A DNA stretch of 64,000 nt, taken from Mycobacterium szulgai (GTDB lineage Bacteria > Actinomycetota > Actinomycetes > Mycobacteriales > Mycobacteriaceae). The notes under the pieces were generated by a model, which worked only from the letters and a program-made list of their open reading frames with translations, made no database searches and was not told where the DNA came from. Shown in pieces: positions 43,910-53,470 of this stretch (the stretch's first letter is position 1; each line of letters starts with the position of its first letter). The stretch covers positions 26,114-90,113 of the forward strand of contig NZ_LQPW01000082.1 in the NCBI RefSeq assembly GCF_002116635.1, in the 5' to 3' direction. The position numbers and the translations under genes are program-made.

Positions 43910-44737
43910 ATGTCACTTGTCCACTTCGACCTAGCGGGGGTGCGCGGCGACATGGTGATTGCGGTCGGCAGGGTTCCCAACGCGGCCACCAGACCGCTAT
44001 GGGCAATGGGTGGCTTCTTCGCGATGTCACTGGACACGTTCGTGGCCATGTTCAGGCCGCCTTTCGCCTGGCGCGAGTACCTCTTTCAGTGCTGGTTCGT
44101 GGCACGGGTGTCGACGCTGCCGGGGGTGTTGATGACCATCCCGTGGGCGGTGATTTCGGGCTTCCTCTTCAACGTCCTGCTGACCGATATCGGCGCCGCG
44201 GACTTCTCCGGCACCGGCTGCGCGATCTTTACCGTGGACCAAAGTGCCCCAATAGTCACAGTTTTGGTCGTTGCCGGGGCCGGCGCCACCGCCATGTGTG
44301 CCGACCTGGGCGCCCGAACCATCCGCGAGGAACTCGACGCGCTACGGGTCATGGGCATCAACCCAATTCAAGCGCTGGCGGTGCCCAGAGTATTGGCGGC
44401 CACGACGGTGTCGCTGGCCCTGAGTTCAGTGGTGACCGCGACAGGGCTGATCGGCGCGTTCCTGTGCTCGGTTTTTCTCATGCACGTCTCGGCGGGCGCT
44501 TGGGTGACCGGTCTGACCACGCTGACCCACACGATCGACGTCATCATTTCGATGATCAAGGCGACGTTATTCGGGCTCATGGCGGGACTGATTGCCTGCT
44601 ACAAGGGCATGTCGGTCGGCGGCGGGCCGGCCGGCGTAGGCCGGGCGGTAAACGAAACTGTGGTCTTTGCCTTCATCGTCCTGTTCGTCATCAACATCAT
44701 CGTGACCGCCGTCGGTATGCCGTTCCTGGTGTCCTGA
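43910..44737 (+). CDS. yrbE3A: Mce3 transporter permease YrbE3A
   Basis: A MlaE-type inner-membrane permease of about 275 residues, one of two permease subunits of the Mce3 lipid importer. The membrane segments and family motif (ADLGARTIREELDALRVMGI, the EExDALxxMGI-type coupling helix to the ATPase) are clear. The start is uncertain: ATG 43910 is chosen, GTG 43940 would give exactly the 265 residues recalled for Rv1964, and ATG 43952 is also possible. The open frame to 43826 is rejected because it covers the repeated CTATGGACAT element. No ATPase is encoded here; Mkl/MceG elsewhere serves that role. Confidence 0.92.
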   Translation: MSLVHFDLAGVRGDMVIAVGRVPNAATRPLWAMGGFFAMSLDTFVAMFRPPFAWREYLFQCWFVARVSTLPGVLMTIPWAVISGFLFNVLLTDIGAADFSGTGCAIFTVDQSAPIVTVLVVAGAGATAMCADLGARTIREELDALRVMGINPIQALAVPRVLAATTVSLALSSVVTATGLIGAFLCSVFLMHVSAGAWVTGLTTLTHTIDVIISMIKATLFGLMAGLIACYKGMSVGGGPAGVGRAVNETVVFAFIVLFVINIIVTAVGMPFLVS

Positions 44738-44746
44738 GGTGAAGCC

Positions 44747-45562
44747 ATGACGATCACGAGAGTTGTGGTAAGCGAGTGGAACCGAATGGGATCGCAGATG
44801 CGGTTCTATGTCAGCACGCTGACCGGGATTCCCGACGCCGTCATGCACTACCGCAGCGAGCTGCTGCGGGTGATCGCCCAAATGGGTTTGGGCGTGGGAA
44901 CTCTCGCCGTGATCGGGGGAACCGTGGTCATCGTCGGATTCCTGGCGATGACCACCGGCGCGATTGTGGCGGTTCAGGGCTATAACCAGTTCGCCTCCGT
45001 GGGCGTGGAGGCCTTGACCGGCTTTGCCTCGGCGTTCTTCAATACCCGCGAAATTCAGCCTGGCACGGTGATGGTCGCGCTGGCTGCCACCGTCGGTGCC
45101 GGTGCCACCGCTCAGCTGGGGGCGATGCGGATCAACGAAGAAATCGACGCGCTCGAAGTGATCGGCATCCGCAGCGTCAGCTACTTGGCGAGTACCCGGG
45201 TACTAGCGGGGGTGGTTGTGGCCGTACCGCTTTTCTGTGTAGGCCTGATGACGGCCTACCTGGCCGCCCGCTTGGGCACGACAGCCGTCTACGGTCAGGG
45301 GTCAGGCGTCTACGACCACTATTTCAATACTTTTCTGCGGCCAAGCGACGTGCTTTGGTCCTCGCTCGAAGTCGTCATTGTGGCCCTGATGATCATGCTG
45401 GTGTGCACCTACTACGGGTACACCGCGCACGGCGGGCCGGCCGGGGTGGGCGAAGCGGTCGGCCGGGCCGTGCGTGCCTCGATGGTCGTCGCATCGATCG
45501 CCATCGTCATCATGACGCTGGCCATTTACGGCCAGTCTCCCGACTTTCACTTGGCGAGTTAG
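44747..45562 (+). CDS. yrbE3B: Mce3 transporter permease YrbE3B
   Basis: A 271-residue partner of YrbE3A, the same length as H37Rv Rv1965. It has an amphipathic N-terminus, then hydrophobic segments and the coupling helix AAQLGAMRINEEIDALEVIGI-type sequence (AQLGAMRINEEIDALEVIGI). GAGGTGAAGCC precedes ATG 44747. It ends 2 bp before the mce3A GTG. With YrbE3A it forms the membrane channel through which Mce3 moves its lipid. Confidence 0.95.
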   Translation: MTITRVVVSEWNRMGSQMRFYVSTLTGIPDAVMHYRSELLRVIAQMGLGVGTLAVIGGTVVIVGFLAMTTGAIVAVQGYNQFASVGVEALTGFASAFFNTREIQPGTVMVALAATVGAGATAQLGAMRINEEIDALEVIGIRSVSYLASTRVLAGVVVAVPLFCVGLMTAYLAARLGTTAVYGQGSGVYDHYFNTFLRPSDVLWSSLEVVIVALMIMLVCTYYGYTAHGGPAGVGEAVGRAVRASMVVASIAIVIMTLAIYGQSPDFHLAS

Positions 45563-45564
45563 CC

Positions 45565-46917
45565 GTGAGCCGCCGGCCGGGTCGACACCGTCTGCACGAT
45601 GCGTGGTGGACGTTGATCCTGCTCGCGCTGGTCGCAATGGTTGCCCTGGTGACGACGGTGTCCTTCAACGGCACCCTGCGCTCGTATGTGCCGGTGACGC
45701 TGAGGGCCGATCGCTCCGGGCTGGTCATGGACGGCGGCGCCAAGGTCATGATGCGCGGTGTGCAGGTCGGCCGGGTTGGCCAGATCGGCGACGACGAGCG
45801 CGGCACCAGTCTCAAACTGGAAATCGACCCCGATCAGATCCGCTACATCCCAGCCAACGTCGAGGCCCAGATCAGCGCCACCACCGCGTTCGGCGCAAAG
45901 TTCGTCGACCTGGTAATGCCGCAGACCCCAAGTAGCGCAAGGCTTTCCGCCGGCGCGGTATTGCATTCGAAGAATGTCAGTACGGAGATCAACACAGTCT
46001 TCGAAAACGTCGTCGACCTGCTGAACATGATCGATCCGCTCAAGCTCAACGCCGTACTGACTGCCGTCGCCGATGCGGTGCGCGGACAAGGTGAACGCAT
46101 CGGCCAAGCAACCACCGACCTCAACCAGGTACTGCAAGCACTGAACGCGCGCACCGAAACCATCCACCAGGACTGGCGCTCCTTCAAGAACTTCAACGAC
46201 ACCTACAGCGCGGTGGCCCAGGACATCATGACCATCCTGAACGCCGCCAGCACCACCAGCACCACAGTGGTGAGCCATTCGGCGCAGCTGGATGCATTGC
46301 TGCTCAACGTCATTGGCCTGTCAAGCTCCGGCACGAATCTGCTCGCGGCAAGCAGAGACAACCTCGTCGCCTCGGTCAATCTGCTTGAGCCGACCACCAA
46401 CCTGCTCTTCAAGTACAGCCCGGAGTACACCTGCTTCCTGCAGGGCACCAAGTGGTATCTGGACAACGGAGGCTATTCGGCCTGGGGTGGTGCGGACGGC
46501 CGGACCCTGCAACTCGATGTCGCGCTCTTGCTGGGCAACGACCCATACGCATACCCGGACAACCTGCCGCTTGTCTCGGCCAAGGGCGGTCCCGGCGGAC
46601 ATCCCGGCTGCGGGTCACTACCGGACGCCACCAAAAACTTCCCGGTGCGCCAATTGGTCACTAACACCGGGTGGGGGACTGGGCTAGACATCCGGCCCAA
46701 CCCCGGCCTCGGACACCCCTGCTGGGCCGACTACTTCCCGGTGACTCGCGCCGTGCCGAAACCGCCTTCGATCCGCCCATGCATTCCGGGGCCCGCAATC
46801 GGGCCGAACCCCGGTGGGCCACCGTACGGGGCGGCGCTGTACGGACCGGGCGGTGTGCCGCTGTGGCCGGGAATGGCCCCGGCCGAACCCGCCCCCGAAC
46901 CCGGGGAGCATCCGTGA
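45565..46917 (+). CDS. mce3A: Mce family protein Mce3A
   Basis: A 450-residue Mce protein. An uncleaved signal anchor (DAWWTLILLALVAMVALVTT) is followed by the MlaD-like barrel domain (SGLVMDGGAKVMMRGVQVGR), a long helical domain and a Cys-containing C-terminal region ending in a Pro/Gly-rich tail (GPNPGGPPYGAALYGPGG). GTG 45565 is chosen because it begins just before the signal anchor and 2 bp after the yrbE3B stop. It is a subunit of the hexameric periplasmic shaft that conducts lipids. Its TGA overlaps the GTG of mce3B (GTGA). Confidence 0.94.
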   Translation: MSRRPGRHRLHDAWWTLILLALVAMVALVTTVSFNGTLRSYVPVTLRADRSGLVMDGGAKVMMRGVQVGRVGQIGDDERGTSLKLEIDPDQIRYIPANVEAQISATTAFGAKFVDLVMPQTPSSARLSAGAVLHSKNVSTEINTVFENVVDLLNMIDPLKLNAVLTAVADAVRGQGERIGQATTDLNQVLQALNARTETIHQDWRSFKNFNDTYSAVAQDIMTILNAASTTSTTVVSHSAQLDALLLNVIGLSSSGTNLLAASRDNLVASVNLLEPTTNLLFKYSPEYTCFLQGTKWYLDNGGYSAWGGADGRTLQLDVALLLGNDPYAYPDNLPLVSAKGGPGGHPGCGSLPDATKNFPVRQLVTNTGWGTGLDIRPNPGLGHPCWADYFPVTRAVPKPPSIRPCIPGPAIGPNPGGPPYGAALYGPGGVPLWPGMAPAEPAPEPGEHP

Positions 46918-47942
46918 GAGAGAACCTCAGGGGCGTTGTCGTACGCCTGGTCATCTTCCTGACGGTGTGCCTGCTGACCGCGTTCTTGCTGATCGGGGTA
47001 TTCGGGGAGGTGCGATTCGGCGAAGGCAGGATCTACTACGCGGAATTTGCCAACGTGTCCAATCTCAGGGAAGGCAAGCTGGTCCGCATCGCCGGTGTCG
47101 AAGTCGGCAAGGTCAAGAGGATTTCGATCAACTCGGATGCGACGGTACGGGTCCAGTTCAGCGCCGACGACTCGGTGATACTCACGCAGGGCACCCTGGC
47201 CGTCATCCGATACGACAACCTCTTCGGCGACCGGTACCTGGCGCTGGAGGAAGGGGCGGGTAGCCTCACCAAACTGAGCCCAGGCCAAACGATTCCGCTG
47301 GCGCGCACCAGGCCGGCACTGGATCTCGACGCCCTGATCGGCGGCTTCAAGCCGCTGTTTCGAGCGCTGAACCCCGATCAGGTCAACGCGCTGAGCGAGC
47401 AGTTGCTGCAGGCGTTTCAGGGACAAGGTCCCACCATCGCGTCATTCCTGGACCAGGCCGCCACCATCACCAACACTCTGGCCGACCGCGATCAGCTGAT
47501 CGGGCAGGTAATCGACAATCTCACCGTGGTGTTGGGTTCGCTTGGGGGACAAAGTGATCGATTGGACCAAGCAGTGGTATCGCTGTCTCAGCTGGTGCAC
47601 GGGCTTGCCGAACGCAAGGCCGACATCGCCAACGCGGTGGCATACACCAACGCCGCTGCCGGCTCGATCGCCTCGCTGCTGAACCAGGCCCGGGATCCGT
47701 TCTCGGCAGCGGTGCGCGAGACCGACCGCGTGGGGACCATCGCGCTTGCCGACCACGATTACCTTGACATCCTGCTCAATACGCTGCCCGACAAGTACGA
47801 GGCGCTGGCACGCCAGGGTATGTACGGCGACTTCTTCGCCTTCTACCTCTGCGATGTCGTGCTCAAGGTCAACGGCAAGGGCGGCCAGCCCGTCTACATC
47901 AAAGTGGCCGGGCAGGCCACGGGGCGGTGCGCGCCGAAATGA
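46914..47942 (+). CDS. mce3B: Mce family protein Mce3B
   Basis: A 342-residue Mce protein, exactly the length of H37Rv Mce3B (Rv1967). It has the signal anchor RLVIFLTVCLLTAFLLIGVF, the MlaD domain (FANVSNLREGKLVRIAGVEV) and a helical region with heptad-like Leu/Asp repeats (QAATITNTLADRDQLIGQVI). Start and stop overlap both neighbours (GTGA upstream, ATGA downstream), so translation is coupled and subunit ratios kept equal. Confidence 0.95.
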   Translation: MRENLRGVVVRLVIFLTVCLLTAFLLIGVFGEVRFGEGRIYYAEFANVSNLREGKLVRIAGVEVGKVKRISINSDATVRVQFSADDSVILTQGTLAVIRYDNLFGDRYLALEEGAGSLTKLSPGQTIPLARTRPALDLDALIGGFKPLFRALNPDQVNALSEQLLQAFQGQGPTIASFLDQAATITNTLADRDQLIGQVIDNLTVVLGSLGGQSDRLDQAVVSLSQLVHGLAERKADIANAVAYTNAAAGSIASLLNQARDPFSAAVRETDRVGTIALADHDYLDILLNTLPDKYEALARQGMYGDFFAFYLCDVVLKVNGKGGQPVYIKVAGQATGRCAPK

Positions 47943-49186
47943 AGTCCTTTGCCGAACGAAACCGGCTGACCATCGGCTCGGTCGGCGTGATGTCGGTTGC
48001 CGGAGTTGTGTTGGGCGCCCTGCAATATCAGCACCTGCCCTTCTTCGAGCAGGGCAAGACCGTCGCCGCCTATTTCGCCGACGCCGGCGGGCTACGGACG
48101 GACAACACCGTCGAAGTCTCCGGCTACCCCGTGGGAAGGGTGTCCAGCATCGAGCTGGACGGTCCGGGCGTGCTGGTCAAGTTCAACGTAGACAACGGGA
48201 TTCGGCTCGGTGACCGCACCGAGGTGGCGATCAAGACCAAGGGTCTGCTAGGCAGCAAATTCCTCGACATCATCCCCCGTGGCGAGGGCCAGCTGAGCGG
48301 TCCCATTCCGATCGAGCGCACCATGTCGCCCTACCAGCTACCCGACGCACTCGGCGACTTGGCCTCCACCATAAGCGGATTGAACACCAACCAGCTCTCC
48401 TCGTCACTCGACGCCCTGGCACAAACCTTTGCCAACACACCGGCGGACTTCCGTAACGCCGTTCAAGGGGTTGCCCGGCTCGCGCAAACGCTCGACGAAC
48501 GCGACGCCCAACTGCGTCGCCTGCTGGACAATGCCGCCAAGGCGACAGGGGTGCTGGCCAAGCGTACCGATCAAATCGTGGCCCTGGTGCACGACACCGG
48601 TGCACTGTTGGCGCAATTACGAACGCAAAGCGCTGCCCTGGACCAGATCTGGTCCCACATCTCGGCGGCAGCACGGCAATTGCAGGGCTTCATCGCCGAG
48701 AATCGACAGCAGCTGCGCCCCGCACTAGACAAGCTCAACGGGGTGCTGGCCATCGTCGACAACCGCAAAGAACGACTGGCGCAGGCCATTCCGATGCTCA
48801 ATTCCTACGTCATGTCGCTGGGCGAATCACTTTCGTCCGGACCGTTTTTCAAGGCGTACGTGGTGAATCTGTTGCCGGGACAGTTCGTGCAACCTTTCAT
48901 CGGCGCGGCGTTCTCCGACCTGGGGCTCGATCCAGCCACGCTGCTGCCGTCGCAGTTAACGGACCCGCCAACCGGTCAGCCGGGCACCCCGGCATTACCG
49001 ATGCCGTACCCGCGCACGGGCCAGGGCGGCGAACCGCGGTTGACACTGCCTGACGCGATCACCGGTAACCCCGACGATCCGCGCTACCCGCTGCGGCCCG
49101 AACCGCCGGCGCCGCCGCCGGGCGGTCCACCACCCGGACCACCCGCACAGCAGACGCCCGCGCAGCAGCCGGGAGTCCAACCGTGA
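47939..49186 (+). CDS. mce3C: Mce family protein Mce3C
   Basis: A 415-residue Mce protein starting MKSFAERNRLTIG at ATG 47939. The N-terminal anchor is SVGVMSVAGVVLGALQYQHL, followed by the MlaD domain (FADAGGLRTDNTVEVSGYPV) and helical needle region. The C-terminal tail is strongly proline-rich (PEPPAPPPGGPPPGPPAQQT). The tail is a common but variable Mce feature, perhaps reaching through the cell wall. It overlaps mce3B and mce3D by 4 bp each. Confidence 0.94.
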   Translation: MKSFAERNRLTIGSVGVMSVAGVVLGALQYQHLPFFEQGKTVAAYFADAGGLRTDNTVEVSGYPVGRVSSIELDGPGVLVKFNVDNGIRLGDRTEVAIKTKGLLGSKFLDIIPRGEGQLSGPIPIERTMSPYQLPDALGDLASTISGLNTNQLSSSLDALAQTFANTPADFRNAVQGVARLAQTLDERDAQLRRLLDNAAKATGVLAKRTDQIVALVHDTGALLAQLRTQSAALDQIWSHISAAARQLQGFIAENRQQLRPALDKLNGVLAIVDNRKERLAQAIPMLNSYVMSLGESLSSGPFFKAYVVNLLPGQFVQPFIGAAFSDLGLDPATLLPSQLTDPPTGQPGTPALPMPYPRTGQGGEPRLTLPDAITGNPDDPRYPLRPEPPAPPPGGPPPGPPAQQTPAQQPGVQP

Positions 49187-50424
49187 CAACCAAACTCAGA
49201 CGTACCCGCTCTGCGCTGGCGACCGCACTCACCTTGGTGTTCGTTGCGGGCGTGATCGTCGCGATGCGGGCGAGCGACCAGACCGACCGAACCATCGTGG
49301 TCGCCTACTTCGACAACAGCAACGGCGTGTTCGCCGGGGACGACGTGCGAATCCGCGGTGTGCCGGTAGGCAAGGTCCTCAAGATCGAACCGCAACCGCT
49401 GCGATCCAAGATCTCGTTCTGGTTCGACCGCAAGTACAAAGTGCCCGCCGACGCCAAGGCGGCGATTCTATCCCCGCAGTTGGTGACCGGCCGTGCCATT
49501 CAGCTGACACCGCCGTATACCGGTGGGCCCACCATGGCCGACGGCGCGGTTATTCCGCAGGACCGCACCGCGGTGCCGGTCGAATGGGATGACTTGCGGG
49601 CACAACTGCAGCGGCTCACCGAACTACTGAAGCCCACCCAACCAGGGGGGGTCAGCACGCTGGGTGCCCTGATCAATACCGCCGCTGACAATCTGCGCGG
49701 ACAGGGCGCCACCATCCGCGATACGATTGTCAAACTGTCGCAGGCGGTTTCGACGCTGGCCGACCACAGCACCGACATCTTCGCCACCTTGAAGAATCTG
49801 TCGACTTTGGTGACGGCGCTGCATGACAGCGCGGATCTGCTCGAGCAACTGAACAACAACCTGGCCGCGGTCTCGTCGGTGCTCGCCGACGACCCGAACA
49901 AGATCGCTCAGGCCGCCGAGAACCTCGCAGCAGTAGTGGCGGACGTGGGAAGCTTCGTCGCGCAGAATCGGGACGCGGTCGGCACGGCGTCGGACAAACT
50001 CGCCTCCATCAGCAGGGTGCTGGCCGCCAGTCTGGACGACCTCAAGCAGACCCTGCACATCGCCCCAACCGTGCTGCAGAACTTCAACAACATCTTTGAA
50101 CCGGCCAATGGTTCCCTGACCGGCGCCCTGGCCGGCACCAATATGGCGAATCCAATCGCTTTCCTGTGCGGGGCAATTCAGGCCGCGTCACGCTTGGGCG
50201 GTGAGGAAGCCGCAAAGCTTTGTGTGCAATACATGGCGCCGATCGTGAAGAACCGTCAATACAACTTTCCCCCGCTGGGGGAGAACCTGTTCGTCGGCGC
50301 GCAAGCGCGACCGAACGAGGTCACCTACAGCGAGGATTGGATGCGGCCCGATTTCGTTCCGCCGGCCACCGACCCCGCGGCCGGCTTACGTGGCTTGATG
50401 ATGCCGCCGCAAGGCGGCTCATGA
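49183..50424 (+). CDS. mce3D: Mce family protein Mce3D
   Basis: A 413-residue Mce protein with GTG start in a GTGA overlap. The anchor is ALATALTLVFVAGVIVAM and the MlaD domain contains FDNSNGVFAGDDVRIRGVPV. The helical region (VKLSQAVSTLADHSTDIFAT, LNNNLAAVSSVLADDPNKIA) leads to a Cys-bearing C-terminal part (FLCGAIQAA, KLCVQYMAP). The stop overlaps the start of the lipoprotein subunit. Confidence 0.94.
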   Translation: MTTKLRRTRSALATALTLVFVAGVIVAMRASDQTDRTIVVAYFDNSNGVFAGDDVRIRGVPVGKVLKIEPQPLRSKISFWFDRKYKVPADAKAAILSPQLVTGRAIQLTPPYTGGPTMADGAVIPQDRTAVPVEWDDLRAQLQRLTELLKPTQPGGVSTLGALINTAADNLRGQGATIRDTIVKLSQAVSTLADHSTDIFATLKNLSTLVTALHDSADLLEQLNNNLAAVSSVLADDPNKIAQAAENLAAVVADVGSFVAQNRDAVGTASDKLASISRVLAASLDDLKQTLHIAPTVLQNFNNIFEPANGSLTGALAGTNMANPIAFLCGAIQAASRLGGEEAAKLCVQYMAPIVKNRQYNFPPLGENLFVGAQARPNEVTYSEDWMRPDFVPPATDPAAGLRGLMMPPQGGS

Positions 50425-51560
50425 GTATCCGTCTGCTTGTGCTGATGGTCGCCGCGGTGACCGGCGTATCCGGTTGCGGCTGGCGCGGTCTGAACTCGCT
50501 GCCACTGCCCGGTACGCAGGGCACCGGCCCCGGGTCATATGTGGTTCAGGCGCAACTGCGCGATGTCAACAACATTCAGCCGAATTCGCGGGTGCGCGTC
50601 TCCGACGTGACGGTCGGCCATGTCACGAAAATCGAGCGGCAAGACTGGCACGCGTTGGTGACCATGCAGCTCAACAGCAGCGTCGACTTGCCGGCCAATG
50701 CAACGGCGAAGATCGGCACCACCAGTCTGCTGGGCTCATACCATATCGAGTTGGGTGTACCGAAAGATGAACCACCCCAAGGTAGGTTGCATGATGGCTC
50801 GCTGATTCCGCTGGCGCGCGGCGGTGCCTATCCGAGCACCGAGCAGACGTTGGCGGCATTGTCGTTGGTGCTCAACGGCGGCGGGCTGGGCCAAATACAG
50901 GACATCACCGAGGCGCTGAGCACCGCGTTTCGCGGCCGTGAACACGACCTGCGCAGCCTGATCGGGCAGTTGGACAAGTTCTCGGCATACCTCAACAACC
51001 AGTCCGGCGACATCATCGCGGCTACCGAAAGCCTCGACCGCCTGGTCCGGAAGTTCGCGGCCCAGCAACCCGTGCTTGACCGGGCGCTGGCGACCATCCC
51101 CGACGCGCTAGGGGTGCTCAACGAAGAGCGGGACAAGCTTGTCGAGGCCGCCGACCAGTTGAGCAAATTCAGCGCACTGACCGTCGATGTCGTCAACAAA
51201 ACCAAAGCGAGCCTGGTCAACGAATTGCGGGAGATCGGCCCGGTTTTGGAGTCGCTGGCCAACGCCGGCCCGGCCCTGACCCGGTCACTGTCCCTGCTGG
51301 GTACCTTCCCATTTCCGAACGAGACCTTCGAGAATTTCCAGCGCGGTGACTACGCCAACCTGACGGCGATCGCCGACCTCACGCTCAGCCGCATCGACCA
51401 GGGCCTATTCACCGGAACCCGCTGGGAGTGTCATCTGACCCAACTCGAGCTGCAGTGGGGCCGCACCATCGGCCAGTTCCCCAGTCCGTGCACCGCAGGC
51501 TATCGCGGTACCCCCGGCAATCCTCTGACCACCCCCTACCACCAGGATCAGGGGCCCTAG
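50421..51560 (+). CDS. lprM: Mce lipoprotein LprM (Mce3E)
   Basis: A 379-residue Mce subunit made as a lipoprotein: signal MSIRLLVLMVAAVTG, lipobox VSGC with Cys19, then the MlaD domain (VNNIQPNSRVRVSDVTVGHV). The E-type subunit of Mce systems is regularly lipidated. ATG 50421 overlaps the mce3D stop; the longer open frame from 50220 lies inside mce3D. Its stop directly abuts the mce3F ATG. Confidence 0.94.
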   Translation: MSIRLLVLMVAAVTGVSGCGWRGLNSLPLPGTQGTGPGSYVVQAQLRDVNNIQPNSRVRVSDVTVGHVTKIERQDWHALVTMQLNSSVDLPANATAKIGTTSLLGSYHIELGVPKDEPPQGRLHDGSLIPLARGGAYPSTEQTLAALSLVLNGGGLGQIQDITEALSTAFRGREHDLRSLIGQLDKFSAYLNNQSGDIIAATESLDRLVRKFAAQQPVLDRALATIPDALGVLNEERDKLVEAADQLSKFSALTVDVVNKTKASLVNELREIGPVLESLANAGPALTRSLSLLGTFPFPNETFENFQRGDYANLTAIADLTLSRIDQGLFTGTRWECHLTQLELQWGRTIGQFPSPCTAGYRGTPGNPLTTPYHQDQGP

Positions 51561-52973
51561 ATGCTGCATCTACCGCGACGAATCGTGTTGCAACTGGCGG
51601 TCTTCAGCGTGATCGCGATCGGCGTACTGGCCGTCACCTTCCTGCACTTCGTCAAGCTACCGGCCATGTTGTTCGGCGTGGGCCGCTATACGGTGACGCT
51701 GCAGTTACCCGAAAGCGGCGGGCTCTACAGCACCGGCAACGTTACCTATCGCGGTTTCGAAGTGGGCCGGGTCGAATCGGTGCGGCTGACGAACACGGGT
51801 GTCGAGGCGGTGCTGTCGCTGAAATCGGGCATCGATATTCCGTCGGATCTCAAAGCCGAGGTGCACAGCCACACCGCGATCGGCGAGTCCTATGTCGAGT
51901 TGCTGCCGCGTAACGCCACCTCGGCGCCGCTCAAGGAGGGCGACGTCATTGCGTTGGCCGACACCTCGGTACCACCCGACATCAACACCTTGCTCAGCGC
52001 CGCCAATACCGCTCTTCAAGCGATACCGCGCGACAACCTCAAGACCGTCGTCGACGAGTCCTATACGGCCGTGGGCGGTCTGGGTCCCGAGCTTTCCCGG
52101 CTGATCATGGGGTCTTCGAAGCTGGCGATCGATGCCCGCAATAATCTTGACCCGCTCGTCGCGCTGATCGACCAAGCCCAGCCAGTACTCGATTCGCAGA
52201 CCCACACCTCTGATGCCATCCAGGCCTGGGCCGCCCAACTGGCCGCGGTCACCACGGAATTGCAGACGCACGACCCGGCCGTCGCCAACCTCATAGATCA
52301 AGGCGGCCCGGCGCTGGGGGAGATGCGTCAGCTGATCGAGCGCGTGCAGCCCACCCTGCCCATCCTGTTGGCAAATCTGGTCAGCGTCGGCCAGGTCGCG
52401 CTCACCTACCAAAACGACATCGAACAACTACTGGTGGTGTTCCCCATGGCGATCGGCGCCGAACAGGCCGGCATTCTGGCCAACCTGAACACCAAGCAGG
52501 CATACCGGGGTCAGTATCTGAGCTTCAATCTCAATCTCAACCTGCCGCCGCCCTGCACCACCGGGTTCCTGCCGGCCCAGCAGCAGCGCGTCCCCACTTT
52601 CGAGGACTACCCTGGCCGTCCAGCCGGCGATCTGTATTGCCGGGTGCCCCAGGATTCGCCGCTGAATGTCCGTGGCGCCCGCAACATCCCGTGTGAAACC
52701 GTGCCGGGCAAGCGGGCCCCCACGGTGAAGTTGTGCGAGAGCAACGAGCAGTACGTGCCGCTCAATGACGGCTTCAACTGGAAAGGCGACCCCGACGCCA
52801 CGCTGTCGGGTCAGGACATTCCACAGCTGCCGCCCATGGCCGCCGCCCAGTACGACCCGGCCACCGGCGCTTACATCGGACCCGACGGCCACCAATACAC
52901 CAGATCCGACCTCGCTCAACCCGCGCCGAAGGACAAGACATGGCAAACGATGCTGCTGCCGCCGGGCAGCTGA
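51561..52973 (+). CDS. mce3F: Mce family protein Mce3F
   Basis: A 470-residue last Mce subunit. It has the anchor LQLAVFSVIAIGVLAVTFLH, the MlaD domain (ESGGLYSTGNVTYRGFEVGR), a helical needle region and a long C-terminal part with paired cysteines (PPPCTTGF, LYCRV, IPCETV, KLCESN) that may be disulfide-bonded. The end overlaps the next gene by 34 bp. It is somewhat longer than the 437 residues I recall for Rv1971. Confidence 0.94.
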   Translation: MLHLPRRIVLQLAVFSVIAIGVLAVTFLHFVKLPAMLFGVGRYTVTLQLPESGGLYSTGNVTYRGFEVGRVESVRLTNTGVEAVLSLKSGIDIPSDLKAEVHSHTAIGESYVELLPRNATSAPLKEGDVIALADTSVPPDINTLLSAANTALQAIPRDNLKTVVDESYTAVGGLGPELSRLIMGSSKLAIDARNNLDPLVALIDQAQPVLDSQTHTSDAIQAWAAQLAAVTTELQTHDPAVANLIDQGGPALGEMRQLIERVQPTLPILLANLVSVGQVALTYQNDIEQLLVVFPMAIGAEQAGILANLNTKQAYRGQYLSFNLNLNLPPPCTTGFLPAQQQRVPTFEDYPGRPAGDLYCRVPQDSPLNVRGARNIPCETVPGKRAPTVKLCESNEQYVPLNDGFNWKGDPDATLSGQDIPQLPPMAAAQYDPATGAYIGPDGHQYTRSDLAQPAPKDKTWQTMLLPPGS

Positions 52974-53470
52974 CCGAGGACGAGACGCCGGCGGACCCCC
53001 GGCGTGCCATCGTTACCGGCCTGGTGATAGTCGCCATGATGGGACTGTTGTTGTGCTGGTTCGTGATTCGTGCCGGCCAGGCACAACAGACGCAAGCCCG
53101 GCGGGATCACTTTCTGCAAGTGGCCAAGCAGGGCGCGCTGAATCTGACGACGATCGACTGGCAGCGTGCCGACGCCGATGTGCGCCGCATTCTGGATGGC
53201 GCGACGGGGGAGTTCTACGATGACTTCGCCAAGCGATCACAGCCGTTCATCGAAGTACTTCAACAAGCCAAGGCGACCACGGTCGGCACCATTACCGAGG
53301 CCGGACTGGAGTCGCAGACCGCCGATACGGCCCAGGCACTGGTAGCGGTGTCGGTGCGCACCTCGAATGCCGGTGAAGCAGAACCGGTTCCGCGGGTGTG
53401 GCGAATGCGGATCACGGTCCACGAGGCAGGGGAGCAGACCAAGATTTCTCGCGTTGGATTTGTGCCATGA
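52940..53470 (+). CDS. Mce-associated membrane protein (Rv1972-like)
   Basis: A 176-residue single-pass protein: cytosolic N-terminus of about 20 residues, one transmembrane helix (AIVTGLVIVAMMGLLLCWFV), then an extracytoplasmic VirB8/NTF2-like domain (VAKQGALNLTTIDWQRADAD, GEFYDDFAKRSQPF). Such Mas proteins stabilise Mce complexes in other mce operons. ATG 52940 lies inside mce3F and the stop overlaps the next ATG. Confidence 0.88.
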   Translation: MANDAAAAGQLTEDETPADPRRAIVTGLVIVAMMGLLLCWFVIRAGQAQQTQARRDHFLQVAKQGALNLTTIDWQRADADVRRILDGATGEFYDDFAKRSQPFIEVLQQAKATTVGTITEAGLESQTADTAQALVAVSVRTSNAGEAEPVPRVWRMRITVHEAGEQTKISRVGFVP